A stretch of DNA of 64,000 nt, from assembly GCA_963793415.1 (NCBI GenBank), contig CAWCAC010000002.1, positions 310,001 through 374,000 on the forward strand. Direction: 5' to 3'. The notes beneath the pieces were generated by a model. That model ran no database searches and was not told where the DNA came from. It saw only the letters and a program-made list of their open reading frames with translations. Position numbers and translations under genes: made by a program. Each line of letters begins with the position of its first letter. The first letter of the stretch is position 1. Positions 49,854 to 59,911 of this stretch are shown here, piece by piece. Source of the DNA: CAXMST01 sp963793415. GTDB lineage: Bacteria > Actinomycetota > Thermoleophilia > Solirubrobacterales > 70-9.

Positions 49854-51157
49854 CCGAGCGCCTCCGTCAGCGCCTCGGCGAGCGCGGCGCAGGTGCGGTC
49901 GATCGCTTCCTCGTCATGGGCGAGGGAGACGAACCAGGCTTCGAACTGCGACGGGGGCGCGTAGACGCCGCGGTCGAGCAGGCCGCGGCAGAGCCGGCCG
50001 TAGGCGTCGAGGTCGCAGGCCCGGGCCGACTCGAAGTCGGTCGGTGCCTCGGGCGCGAGGAACAGGGTGACCAGGGCCGGAACATCGACGACGCTGGCCC
50101 GTCCTTCGGCGCCGGCGGTCACGATCGCAGACCGCATGCCGTCGGCGAGCCGCGCAGTGAGTGCCGCGAGGCGCTCGTAGGCGGCGGCGTCCAGCAGCCG
50201 CAGAGTGGTGAGGCCGGCGGCGACCGCAAGTGGATTCCCAGACAGGGTGCCGGCCTGGTAGACGTCGCCGGCGGGAGCGACGCGCTCCATCAACTCGCGG
50301 CGGGCGCCGTAGGCGGCTGCGGGCAGGCCGCCGCCGATCACCTTGCCCATGATCGTCACGTCGGCCTCGACCCCGAGCAGCTCCTGCGCACCTCCGGCAG
50401 CGACGCGAAAGCCGGAGATCACCTCGTCGAGAACGAGCAGAGCATCGGTGTGGTCGGCGAGCGAGCGCAGATGCTCGAGGAAGCCCTCGGCCGGGGGTAT
50501 GACGCCCATGTTTGCCGGGATCGGCTCGCAAAGGATCGCGGCCGGGGGGCCGGCCGCATGGTCGCCGGCGTCGCCCTCGACCGCCGCCGTCACCGCCTCG
50601 AAGTCGTTCCAGGGCACGACCGTGGTCGCGGCCGCCTGGGCGGCGGGCACACCGGGCGAGGCGGGGATGCCCTGCGTCGCAAGGCCCGAGCCCGCGTCGG
50701 CGAGCAGGCCGTCGACGTGCCCGTGGTAGGCGCCGGCGAACTTGACCAGGCGCTCGCGGCCGGTGACGGCGCGGACCAGCCGCACCGCGCTCAGGGTCGC
50801 CTCCGTGCCCGAGTTGACCATCCGCAGCATCTCGACGGTCGGGAAGCGCTCGCAGACCCGCTCGGCGAGCTCGACCTCGCCCTCGGTCGCGGCGCCGTAG
50901 GAGGTGCCGCGGGCGGCCGCGGCGGAGACGGCGGCGACGACGTCGGGGTTGGCGTGGCCGCAGATCAGCGGGCCCCAGGACGAGATCCAGTCGATGTAGC
51001 GGTTGCCGTCCACGTCGACGATCTCGCAGCCCTCGCCGTGTGCGATGAAGATCGGATCGCGGCCGATCGAACCCATCGCGCGGACCGGCGAGTTGACACC
51101 GCCGGGCATCACGGCGAGCGCGCGGCGATAGAGCTCCGTCGACCTCGTGTCCTTCAT
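49850..51157 (-). CDS. hemL: Glutamate-1-semialdehyde 2,1-aminomutase
   Basis: HemL converts glutamate-1-semialdehyde to 5-aminolevulinate at the start of tetrapyrrole synthesis. The 435-residue PLP enzyme has VMPGGVNSPVRA, DGNRYIDWISSWGPLICGHA in parts, MVNSGTEATLSAVRLVRA, LLVLDEVISGFR and the PLP Lys in MGKVIGGGLPAAAYG, then AGTLSGNPLAVAAG. ATG 51157 replaces an earlier in-frame start whose product is basic low-complexity sequence. It heads the leftward hemL-HepS-like-qcr-men operon. Confidence 0.95.
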   Translation of the reverse strand: MKDTRSTELYRRALAVMPGGVNSPVRAMGSIGRDPIFIAHGEGCEIVDVDGNRYIDWISSWGPLICGHANPDVVAAVSAAAARGTSYGAATEGEVELAERVCERFPTVEMLRMVNSGTEATLSAVRLVRAVTGRERLVKFAGAYHGHVDGLLADAGSGLATQGIPASPGVPAAQAAATTVVPWNDFEAVTAAVEGDAGDHAAGPPAAILCEPIPANMGVIPPAEGFLEHLRSLADHTDALLVLDEVISGFRVAAGGAQELLGVEADVTIMGKVIGGGLPAAAYGARRELMERVAPAGDVYQAGTLSGNPLAVAAGLTTLRLLDAAAYERLAALTARLADGMRSAIVTAGAEGRASVVDVPALVTLFLAPEAPTDFESARACDLDAYGRLCRGLLDRGVYAPPSQFEAWFVSLAHDEEAIDRTCAALAEALTEALG

Positions 51158-51288
51158 CGACGCCAGAGTAGGGAGAGGCGGCCGCGGGCGTCGTCTGCAA
51201 GCCGGCGCCCGATGCCGCATCGGCCCTTGTGAGAAGCTGCGCCCAGAACGGGCTCCAGGTGGAGCCGAGGACAGGAGAGGGGACCCGC

Positions 51289-52143
51289 GTGAGCAGGATC
51301 AGACGAGGCTGGGAGCTGACCAAGAAGAGCTGGGGTGTGCTGCGCGCGAACCCCGATCTCTTCCGCTTCCCGATCTACGGGGCGGCGGCGACGATCCCCG
51401 TCGCGATCATCACCCTCGGCCCGGGCTTCTACCTGCTCGAGGAGAACGTCACCGCCGGCGCGATCGCGCTGATCGCTGTTGCGCTCTTCGTCCTCGCCTT
51501 CATCGGCATCTACTTCAGCGTCGGCCTCGCCGCCTGCGCCGACAAGATCTTCCGCGGCGAGCAGGCGACCGTCCGCGACGGGCTAGCCGTCGCCCGCGAG
51601 AACCTCGGCCCGATCGCGGGCTGGGCGCTGCTGTCGACGATCGTCGGCACGATCTTCAACCTGCTCGAGAGCCAGGGCACCCTGGGCCAGATCGCCGGCC
51701 GCCTGCTCGACATCGGCTGGGCGCTGGTCACCTTCCTCGCCGTGCCGGTGATCGCAATCGAGGGAACCGGCCCGATCGAGACGCTGAAGCGATCTGCGTC
51801 CCTGTTCAAGTCACGCTGGGGCCAGCAGGTGACCGGCAACCTCGCGATCGGCGGCGCAGTCGTCCTCTTCGGGATGCTGCCCGCCGCGCTGCTGATCGTC
51901 GGCGGCGTGCTGCTCTGGAGCTCGACCGGCTTCGGCGGCGCCATCCTCGTGATCATCGGCGTGATCGTCTTCCTGATCGCGATGCTGATCCAGAAGGCGA
52001 TGACCGGCGTCTTCGGAGTTGCCCTCTACCACTACGCAGCCGAAGGCAAAGCAATCGGAGGCTTCACCGCAGCCGAGCTCGACTCAGTCGTGAAGAACAA
52101 GGGCGGCGGCGTCACGACCGGCCCCGCCCCGACCACGGTCTAG
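51289..52143 (+). CDS. Polytopic membrane protein (DUF6159-like)
   Basis: A 284-residue protein from GTG 51289, preceded by an AGGAGAGG ribosome-binding site. It has about six hydrophobic segments in pairs (near 35-60, 62-85, 120-140, 155-175, 190-215, 215-240), with RGWELTKKSWGVLRANPDLFRFP at the N-terminus resembling DUF6159/glycerophosphoryl-type membrane proteins. Function unknown. It is divergent from hemL and convergent with the AhbAB-like gene. Confidence 0.75.
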   Translation: MSRIRRGWELTKKSWGVLRANPDLFRFPIYGAAATIPVAIITLGPGFYLLEENVTAGAIALIAVALFVLAFIGIYFSVGLAACADKIFRGEQATVRDGLAVARENLGPIAGWALLSTIVGTIFNLLESQGTLGQIAGRLLDIGWALVTFLAVPVIAIEGTGPIETLKRSASLFKSRWGQQVTGNLAIGGAVVLFGMLPAALLIVGGVLLWSSTGFGGAILVIIGVIVFLIAMLIQKAMTGVFGVALYHYAAEGKAIGGFTAAELDSVVKNKGGGVTTGPAPTTV

Positions 52144-52220
52144 GGCGCGCCCAGTCCCAGGCGCGGCGCCCCCGACTCTGGGGCCGCGGCGTACTTCGAG
52201 ATACATGGCGCCACGTCCTC

Positions 52221-52239
52221 CGGCCGCCAGAGGCGGCCG
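52221..52239. terminator. Perfect 8-bp hairpin between convergent genes
   Basis: CGGCCGCC-AGA-GGCGGCCG lies between the stops of the DUF6159-like gene (52143) and the AhbAB-like gene (52315) and could serve both directions. The remaining 150 bases of this gap show nothing coding. Confidence 0.5.
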
Positions 52240-52314
52240 TGCGGGCGTGCGCCCATCGACCCTGGGCGGCGGCGCCTATCGATGGACCAACCGTTTGGCC
52301 CCCGGCGCGCGGCC

Positions 52315-53405
52315 TCAGGCCGTCGAGGCCCCGTACTTCTCTTCCCACTCCCGGTACTCGTCGGTGAAGTAGCGGAGGCGGATTTTCTTGTACTCGGTGC
52401 TCGAATAGAGGACGGCGCGGTCGTCGCCGTGGAGGTCGTGCTCGTCGGCGATCGACTGCAGGACCGCGTCGCATTCCTCTTTGGAGCGGCCGTGGGCCAT
52501 CGTGAAGACCGAGTAGGGCCAGTCCTCGTAGGTCGGCCGTTCGTAGCAGTGTGAGATCCCGCGGACCGCGGCCATCCGGCCGCCGATCTCCGGCACGTCG
52601 GCGGGGTCGACCTTCCAGACCCCCATTCCATTGGCGGAGAAGCCGGCGCGGCGGTGGAAGAGGATCGCGGCGACGCGGCGCAGGATCTTGCGCTCGATCA
52701 GCTGCTCCATGTGCTCGAGCAGCTCGGGCGTGGTGACGCCGATCTCAGCCGCCGCCTCGTCCCAGGGCCGGTCGACGACGGCCATCGGGCCCTGCGTGGC
52801 GCGGATCAGGGCGACATCGCGCTCGTCGTAGGGCTGTGGCTCGAGCTCGCGCGGCGGGATCGCCTCGACCTTGGCGGCGAGCGCCTCGGTGCCGCCCTCC
52901 ATCTCGAGGTTCATGTTGATCTTGAACATCGTCAGGGTCGGCAGCTGGCGGATCGACTCGGCGCCGGTCAGCTCCTGCAGCACGTCGAGGGTGCCCTGCA
53001 GGCCGAGCTCGGAGTCGGGCGGGGTCGCGATCGTGAACCAGAGGTTGAACTCGTGTGTGCGCAGGTAGTTGTGGGAGACGCCCGGGTGCGAGTTGATGAT
53101 CTCCGCCGGGCGGTGCGGGAACTCCGAATCCACCTTCGCGGCAACGAGCATCGATGAGTACCCGAGCGTGCGGGTGTCGAAGATCGGCGTGATCTCGCGG
53201 ATGATCCGGCCGTCGAGCAGGCGCTGGGCGCGGGCCATCGTTTCGTCGACGGTGAGGCCGGCGCGCTCGGCGATCATCGGGTACGGCTCGGGCACGAGCG
53301 GAAACTCCGACTGCATCACGTTCATCAGCCGCTTGTCCTCGGCGTCGAGCGGGATCGCGGCGCCGTCCTTGCGCGTGCGCGCCTTCGACTGCGGAACCTT
53401 GTCCC

Positions 53406-53418
<13 letters not shown>
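52315..53418 (-). CDS. Fused AhbA/AhbB (NirD/NirL-like) siroheme-decarboxylase-type protein
   Basis: The 367-residue protein is a tandem of two Lrp/AsnC-like halves, each with a winged helix and an alpha-beta ligand domain. First half: FPLVPEPYPMIAERAGLT, EITPIFDTRTLGYSS and HEFNLWFTIATP. Second half: GVTTPELLEHMEQLIERKILRRVAAILFHRRAGF in segments, ANGMGVWKVDP and SHCYERPTYEDWPYSVF. HRRAGF and SHCYERP are marks of AhbB/NirL and the overall pair is that of AhbA-AhbB. These enzymes decarboxylate siroheme to 12,18-didecarboxysiroheme (heme b or d1 routes). It overlaps hemB by 13 bases. A transcription regulator role cannot be excluded. Confidence 0.8.
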
Positions 53419-54377
<959 letters not shown>

Positions 54378-54551
54378 CGCCCCGCAGTCTAGGAGCGCCC
54401 CGGTGGCGCCGCCTGCGGGCAACTACGGCCTGACAGAGGGCTCCCCCGCCCGTTACACGGGCAGGACTAGGTGGGATGAAGGCAAGCAGGATCGGACATT
54501 CGGATGGACAGGGCTGGCGCGGAGAGGCTCTTCGGCCGATAATGAACTGTG

Positions 54552-56054
54552 ATGGAGGCGTCGAGAGGTTTAGCTCGGCCGCGCCGCGCCCCGGCGAAGG
54601 ACTTCCGGGGGCTGCTCGGCCCGCAGCGGCTCGCCCGACAGGCGGCCGCGGGCGACGAGCGCGCCTTCGCGACGATCTTCGAGCGGCACCACCAGGAGCT
54701 CTACCGCTACTGCCTGGCGATCCTGCGCAACCCGGCCGACGCCGAGGATGCGCTGCAGTCGACGATGTCGAAGGCGCTGCAGGCGCTGCCGGGGGACGGC
54801 CGCGAGATCCAGCTGCGGCCGTGGCTGTTTCGGGTCGCCCACAACGAGTCGATCGCGATCCTGCGCGAGCGGCGGCCGACCCGAGCGGCGGCCGAGGACC
54901 TCGACCCTGCCGGCGGCGTCGAGCCGGAGGCGGCGGCCGAGCGCAGCGAGCGGCTGCGGACGCTGGTCGCGGACCTGAAGCAGCTTCCCGACCGGCAGCG
55001 AAGCGCCCTCGTCATGCGCGAGCTCTCCGGGCTCGGGTACTCGGAGATCGCCGCGGCACTCGACTGCAGCGAGGGCGCCGCCCGGCAGACCCTCTACGAG
55101 GCGCGCGCCGCCCTGCAAACCCGCGCGGAGGGCAGGCAGATGGAGTGTGAGGAGGCCCGCAGGGCGATCTCGGCCGGGGATCGGCGGCGCCTGCGCGGTC
55201 GCAAGCTGCGGGCGCACCTGAGCGACTGCGACGGCTGCAGCGACTTCGAGGCCGCGATCGCGGCCCGGCGCCGTGATCTCGCTGTGATCGCGCCGCCGCT
55301 TCCGGTCGCCTCGGCCGCCGGGATCTTCGCCGGGCTAGCCGGCGGCAGCGGCACCAGCGGGGCCGGGTTCGCGGCCGTCGGCGGTGGCGCCGGCAGCATC
55401 GCCGGGGGCGTCGCCGGCACCGCAGCGCTCAAGGGCGCCTCCGTGGCCGCGGCGCTCGTCCTCGCCGCCGGTGTCGCGGACAAGACTGGCGTGATCGATC
55501 TGCCGACGCCGTTCGGGTCCGGCGGCGGGCGGGCCGAGACGACGAGCACGGCGCCTGGCTCGAGCCCGGGGCATGCTCATGGTGCCTCCGGGTCCACCCA
55601 CCTGACGGGCGGGGCGCATGGCTCGGCGGCCGACGTCGGAGCTCCGGCCGGGCGGACCGAAGCCGATGGGCCCGGCAGGTCCGGCAGGTCCGGCCAGGGT
55701 CACGGCGGCGGAGGCGGCGCGGCCGGCTCGAACCCCGGTGATGGTGGCGGCGCCACCCCGGGTCAGAGCGGGACCTCCCCCGGGCAGGTCGGGACGGCGC
55801 CCGGACTGAGCGGATCTACGCCGGGTCAGAGTGGGAGCGCGCCCGGCCAGAGTGGGACGGCGCCGGGTCAGAGTGAGATTGCGGGACCACCCGGGCAGGC
55901 CGGGACGGCGCCCGGACTGAGCGGATCTACGCCGGGTCAGAGTGGGACCGCGCCCGGCCAGAGTTCGAAGCCGGCGGTTCCCCCAGGCCAGGAGCCCTCG
56001 GCGGCGACTCCCCCGGGCCAGGAGTCGGCTCCGGGCCAGGCCAAGCACGACTGA
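54552..56054 (+). CDS. ECF sigma factor fused to zinc-finger anti-sigma-like domain and repetitive membrane-exported tail
   Basis: A 500-residue protein. Residues about 38-105 are sigma region 2 (FERHHQELYRYCLAILRN, DALQSTMSKALQALP) and about 140-195 are sigma region 4 (LPDRQRSALVMRELSGLGYSEIA). Next comes a zf-HC2-type anti-sigma motif (MECEEARRAI with HLSDCDGC, i.e. H-x3-C-x2-C), a Gly/Ala-rich hydrophobic region (about 247-310) that can span the membrane, then about 180 residues rich in Gly, Pro, Ser, Thr and Gln with PGQSG-type repeats. Sigma and anti-sigma in one chain suggests self-regulation. Start may be GTG 54549. Confidence 0.82.
   Translation: MEASRGLARPRRAPAKDFRGLLGPQRLARQAAAGDERAFATIFERHHQELYRYCLAILRNPADAEDALQSTMSKALQALPGDGREIQLRPWLFRVAHNESIAILRERRPTRAAAEDLDPAGGVEPEAAAERSERLRTLVADLKQLPDRQRSALVMRELSGLGYSEIAAALDCSEGAARQTLYEARAALQTRAEGRQMECEEARRAISAGDRRRLRGRKLRAHLSDCDGCSDFEAAIAARRRDLAVIAPPLPVASAAGIFAGLAGGSGTSGAGFAAVGGGAGSIAGGVAGTAALKGASVAAALVLAAGVADKTGVIDLPTPFGSGGGRAETTSTAPGSSPGHAHGASGSTHLTGGAHGSAADVGAPAGRTEADGPGRSGRSGQGHGGGGGAAGSNPGDGGGATPGQSGTSPGQVGTAPGLSGSTPGQSGSAPGQSGTAPGQSEIAGPPGQAGTAPGLSGSTPGQSGTAPGQSSKPAVPPGQEPSAATPPGQESAPGQAKHD
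55781..55853 (+). repeat. 73-bp direct repeat, copy 1, in the sigma-factor tail
   Basis: This copy is matched at 55892-55964 with two mismatches, offset by 111 bases (37 codons, in frame). It encodes part of the PGQ/GLSGSTPGQ tail. Confidence 0.85.
55892..55964 (+). repeat. 73-bp direct repeat, copy 2, in the sigma-factor tail
   Basis: Second copy of the repeat at 55781-55853. The in-frame 111-base spacing shows that the tail grew by unit duplication. Confidence 0.85.
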
Positions 56055-56217
56055 CCGCGTCATCTCTCTTCTGGCCATCTGATCGATCCGGCTCGCGGAC
56101 GTTTAGACGGTCCTGGTTCCGGATACAGGAGATATCCCCTGACAAACGTCTGCGGGTGTCGTTGATCGGGTACGAACCGCAAACGAATCCCCCAGCGGGA
56201 CAGGAGGTTTCTCCGAG

Positions 56218-56760
56218 ATGAAGCGAATGACAGTGGTGGTCGCGGCCTTGGTCGGCAGCGTCCTGATGATGTCGGTGGTGGCCGGGGCCGCGAAGCCGGA
56301 CCTGAGCGCCAAGGAGACGGCCCGGGCTCAGTGCAAGGCCGCCAAGAAAGCCGACAGGACTGCCTTCAAGGCCACCTACGGCAGCATGGGCGCCTGCATC
56401 AAGGGAGAGCGGGCCGAGTCGAGCGATGAGCTGAAGAACGCGTCGCAGGAGTGCCGCGCCGAGCGCGATGCCGACGCGGATGCCTTCGCCGAGACCTACG
56501 GCTCGAACAAGAACGGCAAGAACGCTTTCGGCAAGTGCGTCTCCGGCAAGGTCAAGGCCGAGGACGAGGCCGACGTCGAGGAGTTCGCGAACGCCGCCGA
56601 CGAGTGCCGCGCCGAGCGCGATGCCGACGCGGATGCCTTCGCCGAGACCTACGGCTCGAACAAGAACGGCAAGAACGCTTTCGGCAAGTGCGTCTCCGGC
56701 AAGGTCAAGGCCACGCCGGACGACGACGGGACCGAGGAGGACGGCGAGACGAGCGCCTGA
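56218..56760 (+). CDS. Secreted cysteine-repeat protein, unknown
   Basis: A 180-residue protein with a signal peptide (MKRMTVVVAALVGSVLMMSVVAGA, likely cut before AKPDLS) and three repeats, each with two cysteines (39/60, 79/107, 130/158). The second and third repeats are identical over 37 residues and carry ECRAERDADADAFAETYG and FGKCVSGKVKA. The tail is acidic. AGGAGG (56202-56207) is 10 bases before the ATG. No family is recognised; the 163-base upstream gap suggests its own promoter. It may be a sensory or structural surface protein. Confidence 0.75.
   Translation: MKRMTVVVAALVGSVLMMSVVAGAAKPDLSAKETARAQCKAAKKADRTAFKATYGSMGACIKGERAESSDELKNASQECRAERDADADAFAETYGSNKNGKNAFGKCVSGKVKAEDEADVEEFANAADECRAERDADADAFAETYGSNKNGKNAFGKCVSGKVKATPDDDGTEEDGETSA
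56449..56559 (+). repeat. Exact 111-bp direct repeat, copy 1
   Basis: Identical to 56602-56712. Both copies are in frame and encode a 37-residue cysteine repeat. Synonymous positions have not drifted, so the duplication is recent or kept alike by conversion. Confidence 0.92.
56602..56712 (+). repeat. Exact 111-bp direct repeat, copy 2
   Basis: Second copy of the 111-base in-frame unit. The period between copies is 153 bases (51 codons). Confidence 0.92.
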
Positions 56761-56825
56761 CTCGACAAGACCTCGCCTGCGGCCTCACCCCCCAGGGGCG
56801 CGCAAGCAGAGGACACGGAAACCAC

Positions 56826-56873
56826 GGGCGGCGCCCGGACGGCGGCAGGGATTGAGCCAGCCGGGCGCCGCCC
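56826..56873 (+). terminator. Long inverted repeat after the cysteine-repeat gene
   Basis: GGGCGGCGCCCGG (56826-56838) pairs with CCGGGCGCCGCCC (56861-56873) over a 22-base loop, a 13-bp perfect stem, 66 bases after the stop. It probably ends the rightward transcript; the convergent ABC transporter gene begins at 56959. Nothing coding is visible in the rest of this 198-base gap. Confidence 0.6.
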
Positions 56874-56958
56874 CTCCGTGTGATCAAGGCGTCCGGCTGA
56901 AGAACGGCAGCCGGGCGCCTTCGTCATTTCGGGAACCGGCTGAACGACTGCGGGACGA

Positions 56959-58311
56959 TCAGGCGAAGCGCCGCAGCGCCAGCCTCGCGAGGACGCCGTA
57001 GGCAAGCGTCAGGATCGCCAGGTGCAGGATCGCTGCGCCGAGCGAGGGCCCGCCGCCCTCGAGCGCGCCGGTCAGCGCCCGCAGCGCCGGGTCGAACGGG
57101 AAGACCGCGGTGACGACGCCGATCGCGTCGTAAGCCGTCGCGCCAACCGTCCCCGAGGGCACAAGCGAGAGGAAGGCGACCGGCAGCGAGACCATGAAGG
57201 CGAGCAACGAGCTCGCGCGGACCTCCCGGGCGGCGCCCCCGATCGCGGCGCCGAAGGCGGCGAATCCCGCCCCGCCCGCGACGATCGCCGGGATCCAGAG
57301 CGGGAACCTCCCCCAGTCGAGGCTCACGAACAGCTCCAGGCCGGCGAGCATCAGCAGGGTGACGACGAGCGCCACCGAGACCCCGAGCAGGACCTTGCCG
57401 GCGAGCAGGGCGAGCGGCGTGACGAGATCGCGGACGAGGCGCTGAAAGGCGTTCTCCTCGCGCTCCAGGGCCAGCGAGCCGGCGACCAGCAGCACGGTCA
57501 CGAACATCAGGGTGATCGTCGCGGCGACCGAGATCGCGTAGGTGTCGAGCGAGGTGCTGCCGCCGTTGACGACCTCCTTCTCGACCTGGATCGGCTGTGA
57601 GACCGCCGAGAGCAGATCATCGGCGACGTCGAGGTTCTCGGCCGCGAGGGTCGCGAAGCGGATCACTCGGTCGAGCTCGGCGCGCTCCTGCGTCGCATTC
57701 GGCGGCAGGTCGTCGCGGACGCCGGTGAGGATCTCTTCGGCGTCGCGCAGCCCGAGGACATCGAAGTCCTGGCCGAGGAACGAGAGTGAACCGCCGTCGA
57801 GCAGGATCCCCAGATATCCGACCGAGACGTCGGAGATCTGCTGGGAGACGCGGAGGTTCGCCTCCGAGAGCAGGGTGCTGATCCGGTCGTCGACGAGCTG
57901 CGCCTTGACCGGGTCCTCCTCGTTGACCAGCACCGTGACGGTCGGCTGCTCGGGATCGAGACCGGTCAGCGACTGCAGGTCCCCGATCAGGTCGGGAGGG
58001 AGGATCAGGGCACCGAGCACTTCTCCTGAGGCGACCAGCTCGCGGGCCTCCCCCTCGCTGTCGACGTCGACGCAGTCGATCCGGCCGCAGAGCTCCTCGC
58101 GGGCGTTGCCCTGATCGAGCTGCTCGCCGCCGACGTTGAGCTGCGTCCCCTCCGGCACCTGGTTGACGAAGGCGACGCGGGGCTTGCTCGGCCCGCCCGA
58201 GAGCGCGAAGCCGATCAGGACCGCGATCGCGATCGGATAGAGGACGAGCAGGGCCGCGAGCAGCGGCGAGCGCCGCAGTACGGTCAGGTCCTTGGCGAGG
58301 AGCCAGCGCAC
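56959..58311 (-). CDS. ABC-2 type exporter permease
   Basis: A 450-residue membrane protein of the YhgE/ABC-2 type: one N-terminal helix (LLAALLVLYPIAIAVLIGFA), a long external domain of about 215 residues with FVNQVPEGTQL and VLVNEEDPVKAQLVD, then six helices with LALEREENAFQRLVRDLVTP. It is the transmembrane partner of the ATPase encoded just upstream. The GTG start is one base after that stop. Substrate unknown; drug, lipid and polysaccharide exporters share this build. Confidence 0.85.
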   Translation of the reverse strand: MRWLLAKDLTVLRRSPLLAALLVLYPIAIAVLIGFALSGGPSKPRVAFVNQVPEGTQLNVGGEQLDQGNAREELCGRIDCVDVDSEGEARELVASGEVLGALILPPDLIGDLQSLTGLDPEQPTVTVLVNEEDPVKAQLVDDRISTLLSEANLRVSQQISDVSVGYLGILLDGGSLSFLGQDFDVLGLRDAEEILTGVRDDLPPNATQERAELDRVIRFATLAAENLDVADDLLSAVSQPIQVEKEVVNGGSTSLDTYAISVAATITLMFVTVLLVAGSLALEREENAFQRLVRDLVTPLALLAGKVLLGVSVALVVTLLMLAGLELFVSLDWGRFPLWIPAIVAGGAGFAAFGAAIGGAAREVRASSLLAFMVSLPVAFLSLVPSGTVGATAYDAIGVVTAVFPFDPALRALTGALEGGGPSLGAAILHLAILTLAYGVLARLALRRFA

Positions 58312-58312
58312 C

Positions 58313-59059
58313 TCAGTGACCCCGGGCGCGGAGGAAGGCGACGAAGGCAGACTCGAAATCGGACTCTCCGCCAGCGGTCTCGGCGGCGGGCGCCGCCGCG
58401 TGCAAGGCGGCCGGGGGGCCGTCGAAGAGGCACTCGCCGTCGGCGAGGACGAGCAGGCGGCCGCCGTAGCGCTCGGCCTCGGCGATGTTGTGCGTGGTGA
58501 AGATCACGCTGGTGCCACGCGCCGCGAGCTCGATCACGAACTCCCAAAGGCGCGCTCGCTGGCGCGGATCGAGGCCGGTCGAGGGCTCGTCGAGGAGGAG
58601 GACGGCCGGCTTGGCGAGCAGGCCGATCGCGATGTTGACGCGTTGCTGGTTGCCGCCGGATAGCGTCCCCACCTGATCGTCGCGCCGATCGCCGAGGGCT
58701 GTCTGCTCGAGCATCTCGGCAACGGTGGCATCGAGATTCGGCACGCCCTCGAGCCGCGCGAACAGGCGCAGGTTCTCGGCGACGGTGAGCTTCCGGTACA
58801 ACGCCGGCTGCTGCGGCACGAACCCGGCCCGGCCGCCGAGCTCGACGGTGCCCGCGTCCGGCTTCAGGGTGCCGGCGATGATCGAGAGCAGCGTCGTCTT
58901 GCCGGCGCCGTTGGGGCCGATCACTGCCAGCCGCTCCCCCGCGCCGGCCTCGAACGAGACGTCGGCGAGGGCGCGGCGCTCGCCGAAGCGGCGCTCGACG
59001 CCAATCACCCTGATGGCCGCGTCGAGCTCGGGCGCCTTTCGGCCGTCGGGTTCCTGCAC
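58313..59059 (-). CDS. ABC transporter ATP-binding protein
   Basis: The 248-residue ATPase has Walker A GPNGAGKTT, Q-loop FVPQQPALYRKLT, signature LSGGNQQRVNIAIGLL, Walker B LLLDEPSTGLDP and the switch His in IFTTHNIAEAE. It begins at GTG 59059 after the family start pattern AAIRVIGVERRFGERRAL; upstream in-frame residues overlap a divergent gene and are rejected. With the permease it forms an exporter. Divergent from the YmdB-like gene with 72 bases between. Confidence 0.9.
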   Translation of the reverse strand: MQEPDGRKAPELDAAIRVIGVERRFGERRALADVSFEAGAGERLAVIGPNGAGKTTLLSIIAGTLKPDAGTVELGGRAGFVPQQPALYRKLTVAENLRLFARLEGVPNLDATVAEMLEQTALGDRRDDQVGTLSGGNQQRVNIAIGLLAKPAVLLLDEPSTGLDPRQRARLWEFVIELAARGTSVIFTTHNIAEAERYGGRLLVLADGECLFDGPPAALHAAAPAAETAGGESDFESAFVAFLRARGH

Positions 59060-59131
59060 CGGCCGAAAGGTAGTGGACCCGTCCTGCGAATAGCCTTGGT
59101 CGATGCTCCCGGCCCTCGCCAGCCCTTCGCG

Positions 59132-59911
59132 ATGCGCGTTCTCTTCGTAGGCGACGTCGTCGGCAGCCCGGGCCGCAAGGCGCTGGCGGCCGAGCTGCCG
59201 GCTCTTCGCGAGCGGCTCGAGGCCGAGCTCGTGATCGTCAACGGCGAGAACTCGGCCGGAGGGATCGGCATCAACGAGCGCGCCGCCGACGACATCTTCG
59301 ACGCCGGTGCCGACGCGATCACGCTCGGCAACCACGCCTACCGGCAGCGGGATTCCTACGAGCTGCTCGACCGCGACGAGCGGATCGTACGGCCCGCCAA
59401 CTACCCGCGCGGCAACCCAGGCCGGGGCTCGACGATCGTCGAGGCGGGCGGGCGCAGGGTCGGGATCCTCAACCTCTCCGGCTCGCTGCAGCTGACCGTC
59501 GCCCGGGCGCCGTTTCCCGCCGCCGACGCCGAGCTCTCCGATCTCGAGCGCCGCGGCGCCGACTTCGTGATCGTCGACTTTCACGCCGAGGTGACGAGCG
59601 AGAAGGTGGCGCTCGGCTGGTACCTCGACGGCCGCGTTGCGGCGGTGTTGGGCACCCACACCCACGTGCCGACGGCCGACGGCCGGGTGCTGCCGGGCGG
59701 CACGGCCTTCATCTGCGACGTCGGCATGACCGGCGCCCGGCACAGCGTTCTCGGCGTCCGCGTCGAGGACGCGATGGAGAGCTTCACGCGGCAGATGCCG
59801 ACACGCTTCAACACCGCCGACGAGGACGTCTGGATCAACGCCGTCGCCTTCAGCGTCGGCGACGACGGGCGCGCCTCCGACTTCGAGCAGCTGCTCATCC
59901 CAGCCGGCTGA
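59132..59911 (+). CDS. YmdB-like metallophosphoesterase
   Basis: A 259-residue dinuclear metal phosphodiesterase of the YmdB/TIGR00282 family. Motifs: MRVLFVGDVVGSPGRK, VNGENSAGGIGI, GNHAYRQRD, DFHAEVTSEK and GTHTHVPTADG. In Bacillus YmdB hydrolyses 2',3'-cyclic nucleotides and affects biofilm and motility. In many genomes it lies beside rny; no rny gene is in this window. ATG 59132 is the conserved start. Its end overlaps the convergent membrane gene by 17 bases. Confidence 0.92.
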   Translation: MRVLFVGDVVGSPGRKALAAELPALRERLEAELVIVNGENSAGGIGINERAADDIFDAGADAITLGNHAYRQRDSYELLDRDERIVRPANYPRGNPGRGSTIVEAGGRRVGILNLSGSLQLTVARAPFPAADAELSDLERRGADFVIVDFHAEVTSEKVALGWYLDGRVAAVLGTHTHVPTADGRVLPGGTAFICDVGMTGARHSVLGVRVEDAMESFTRQMPTRFNTADEDVWINAVAFSVGDDGRASDFEQLLIPAG

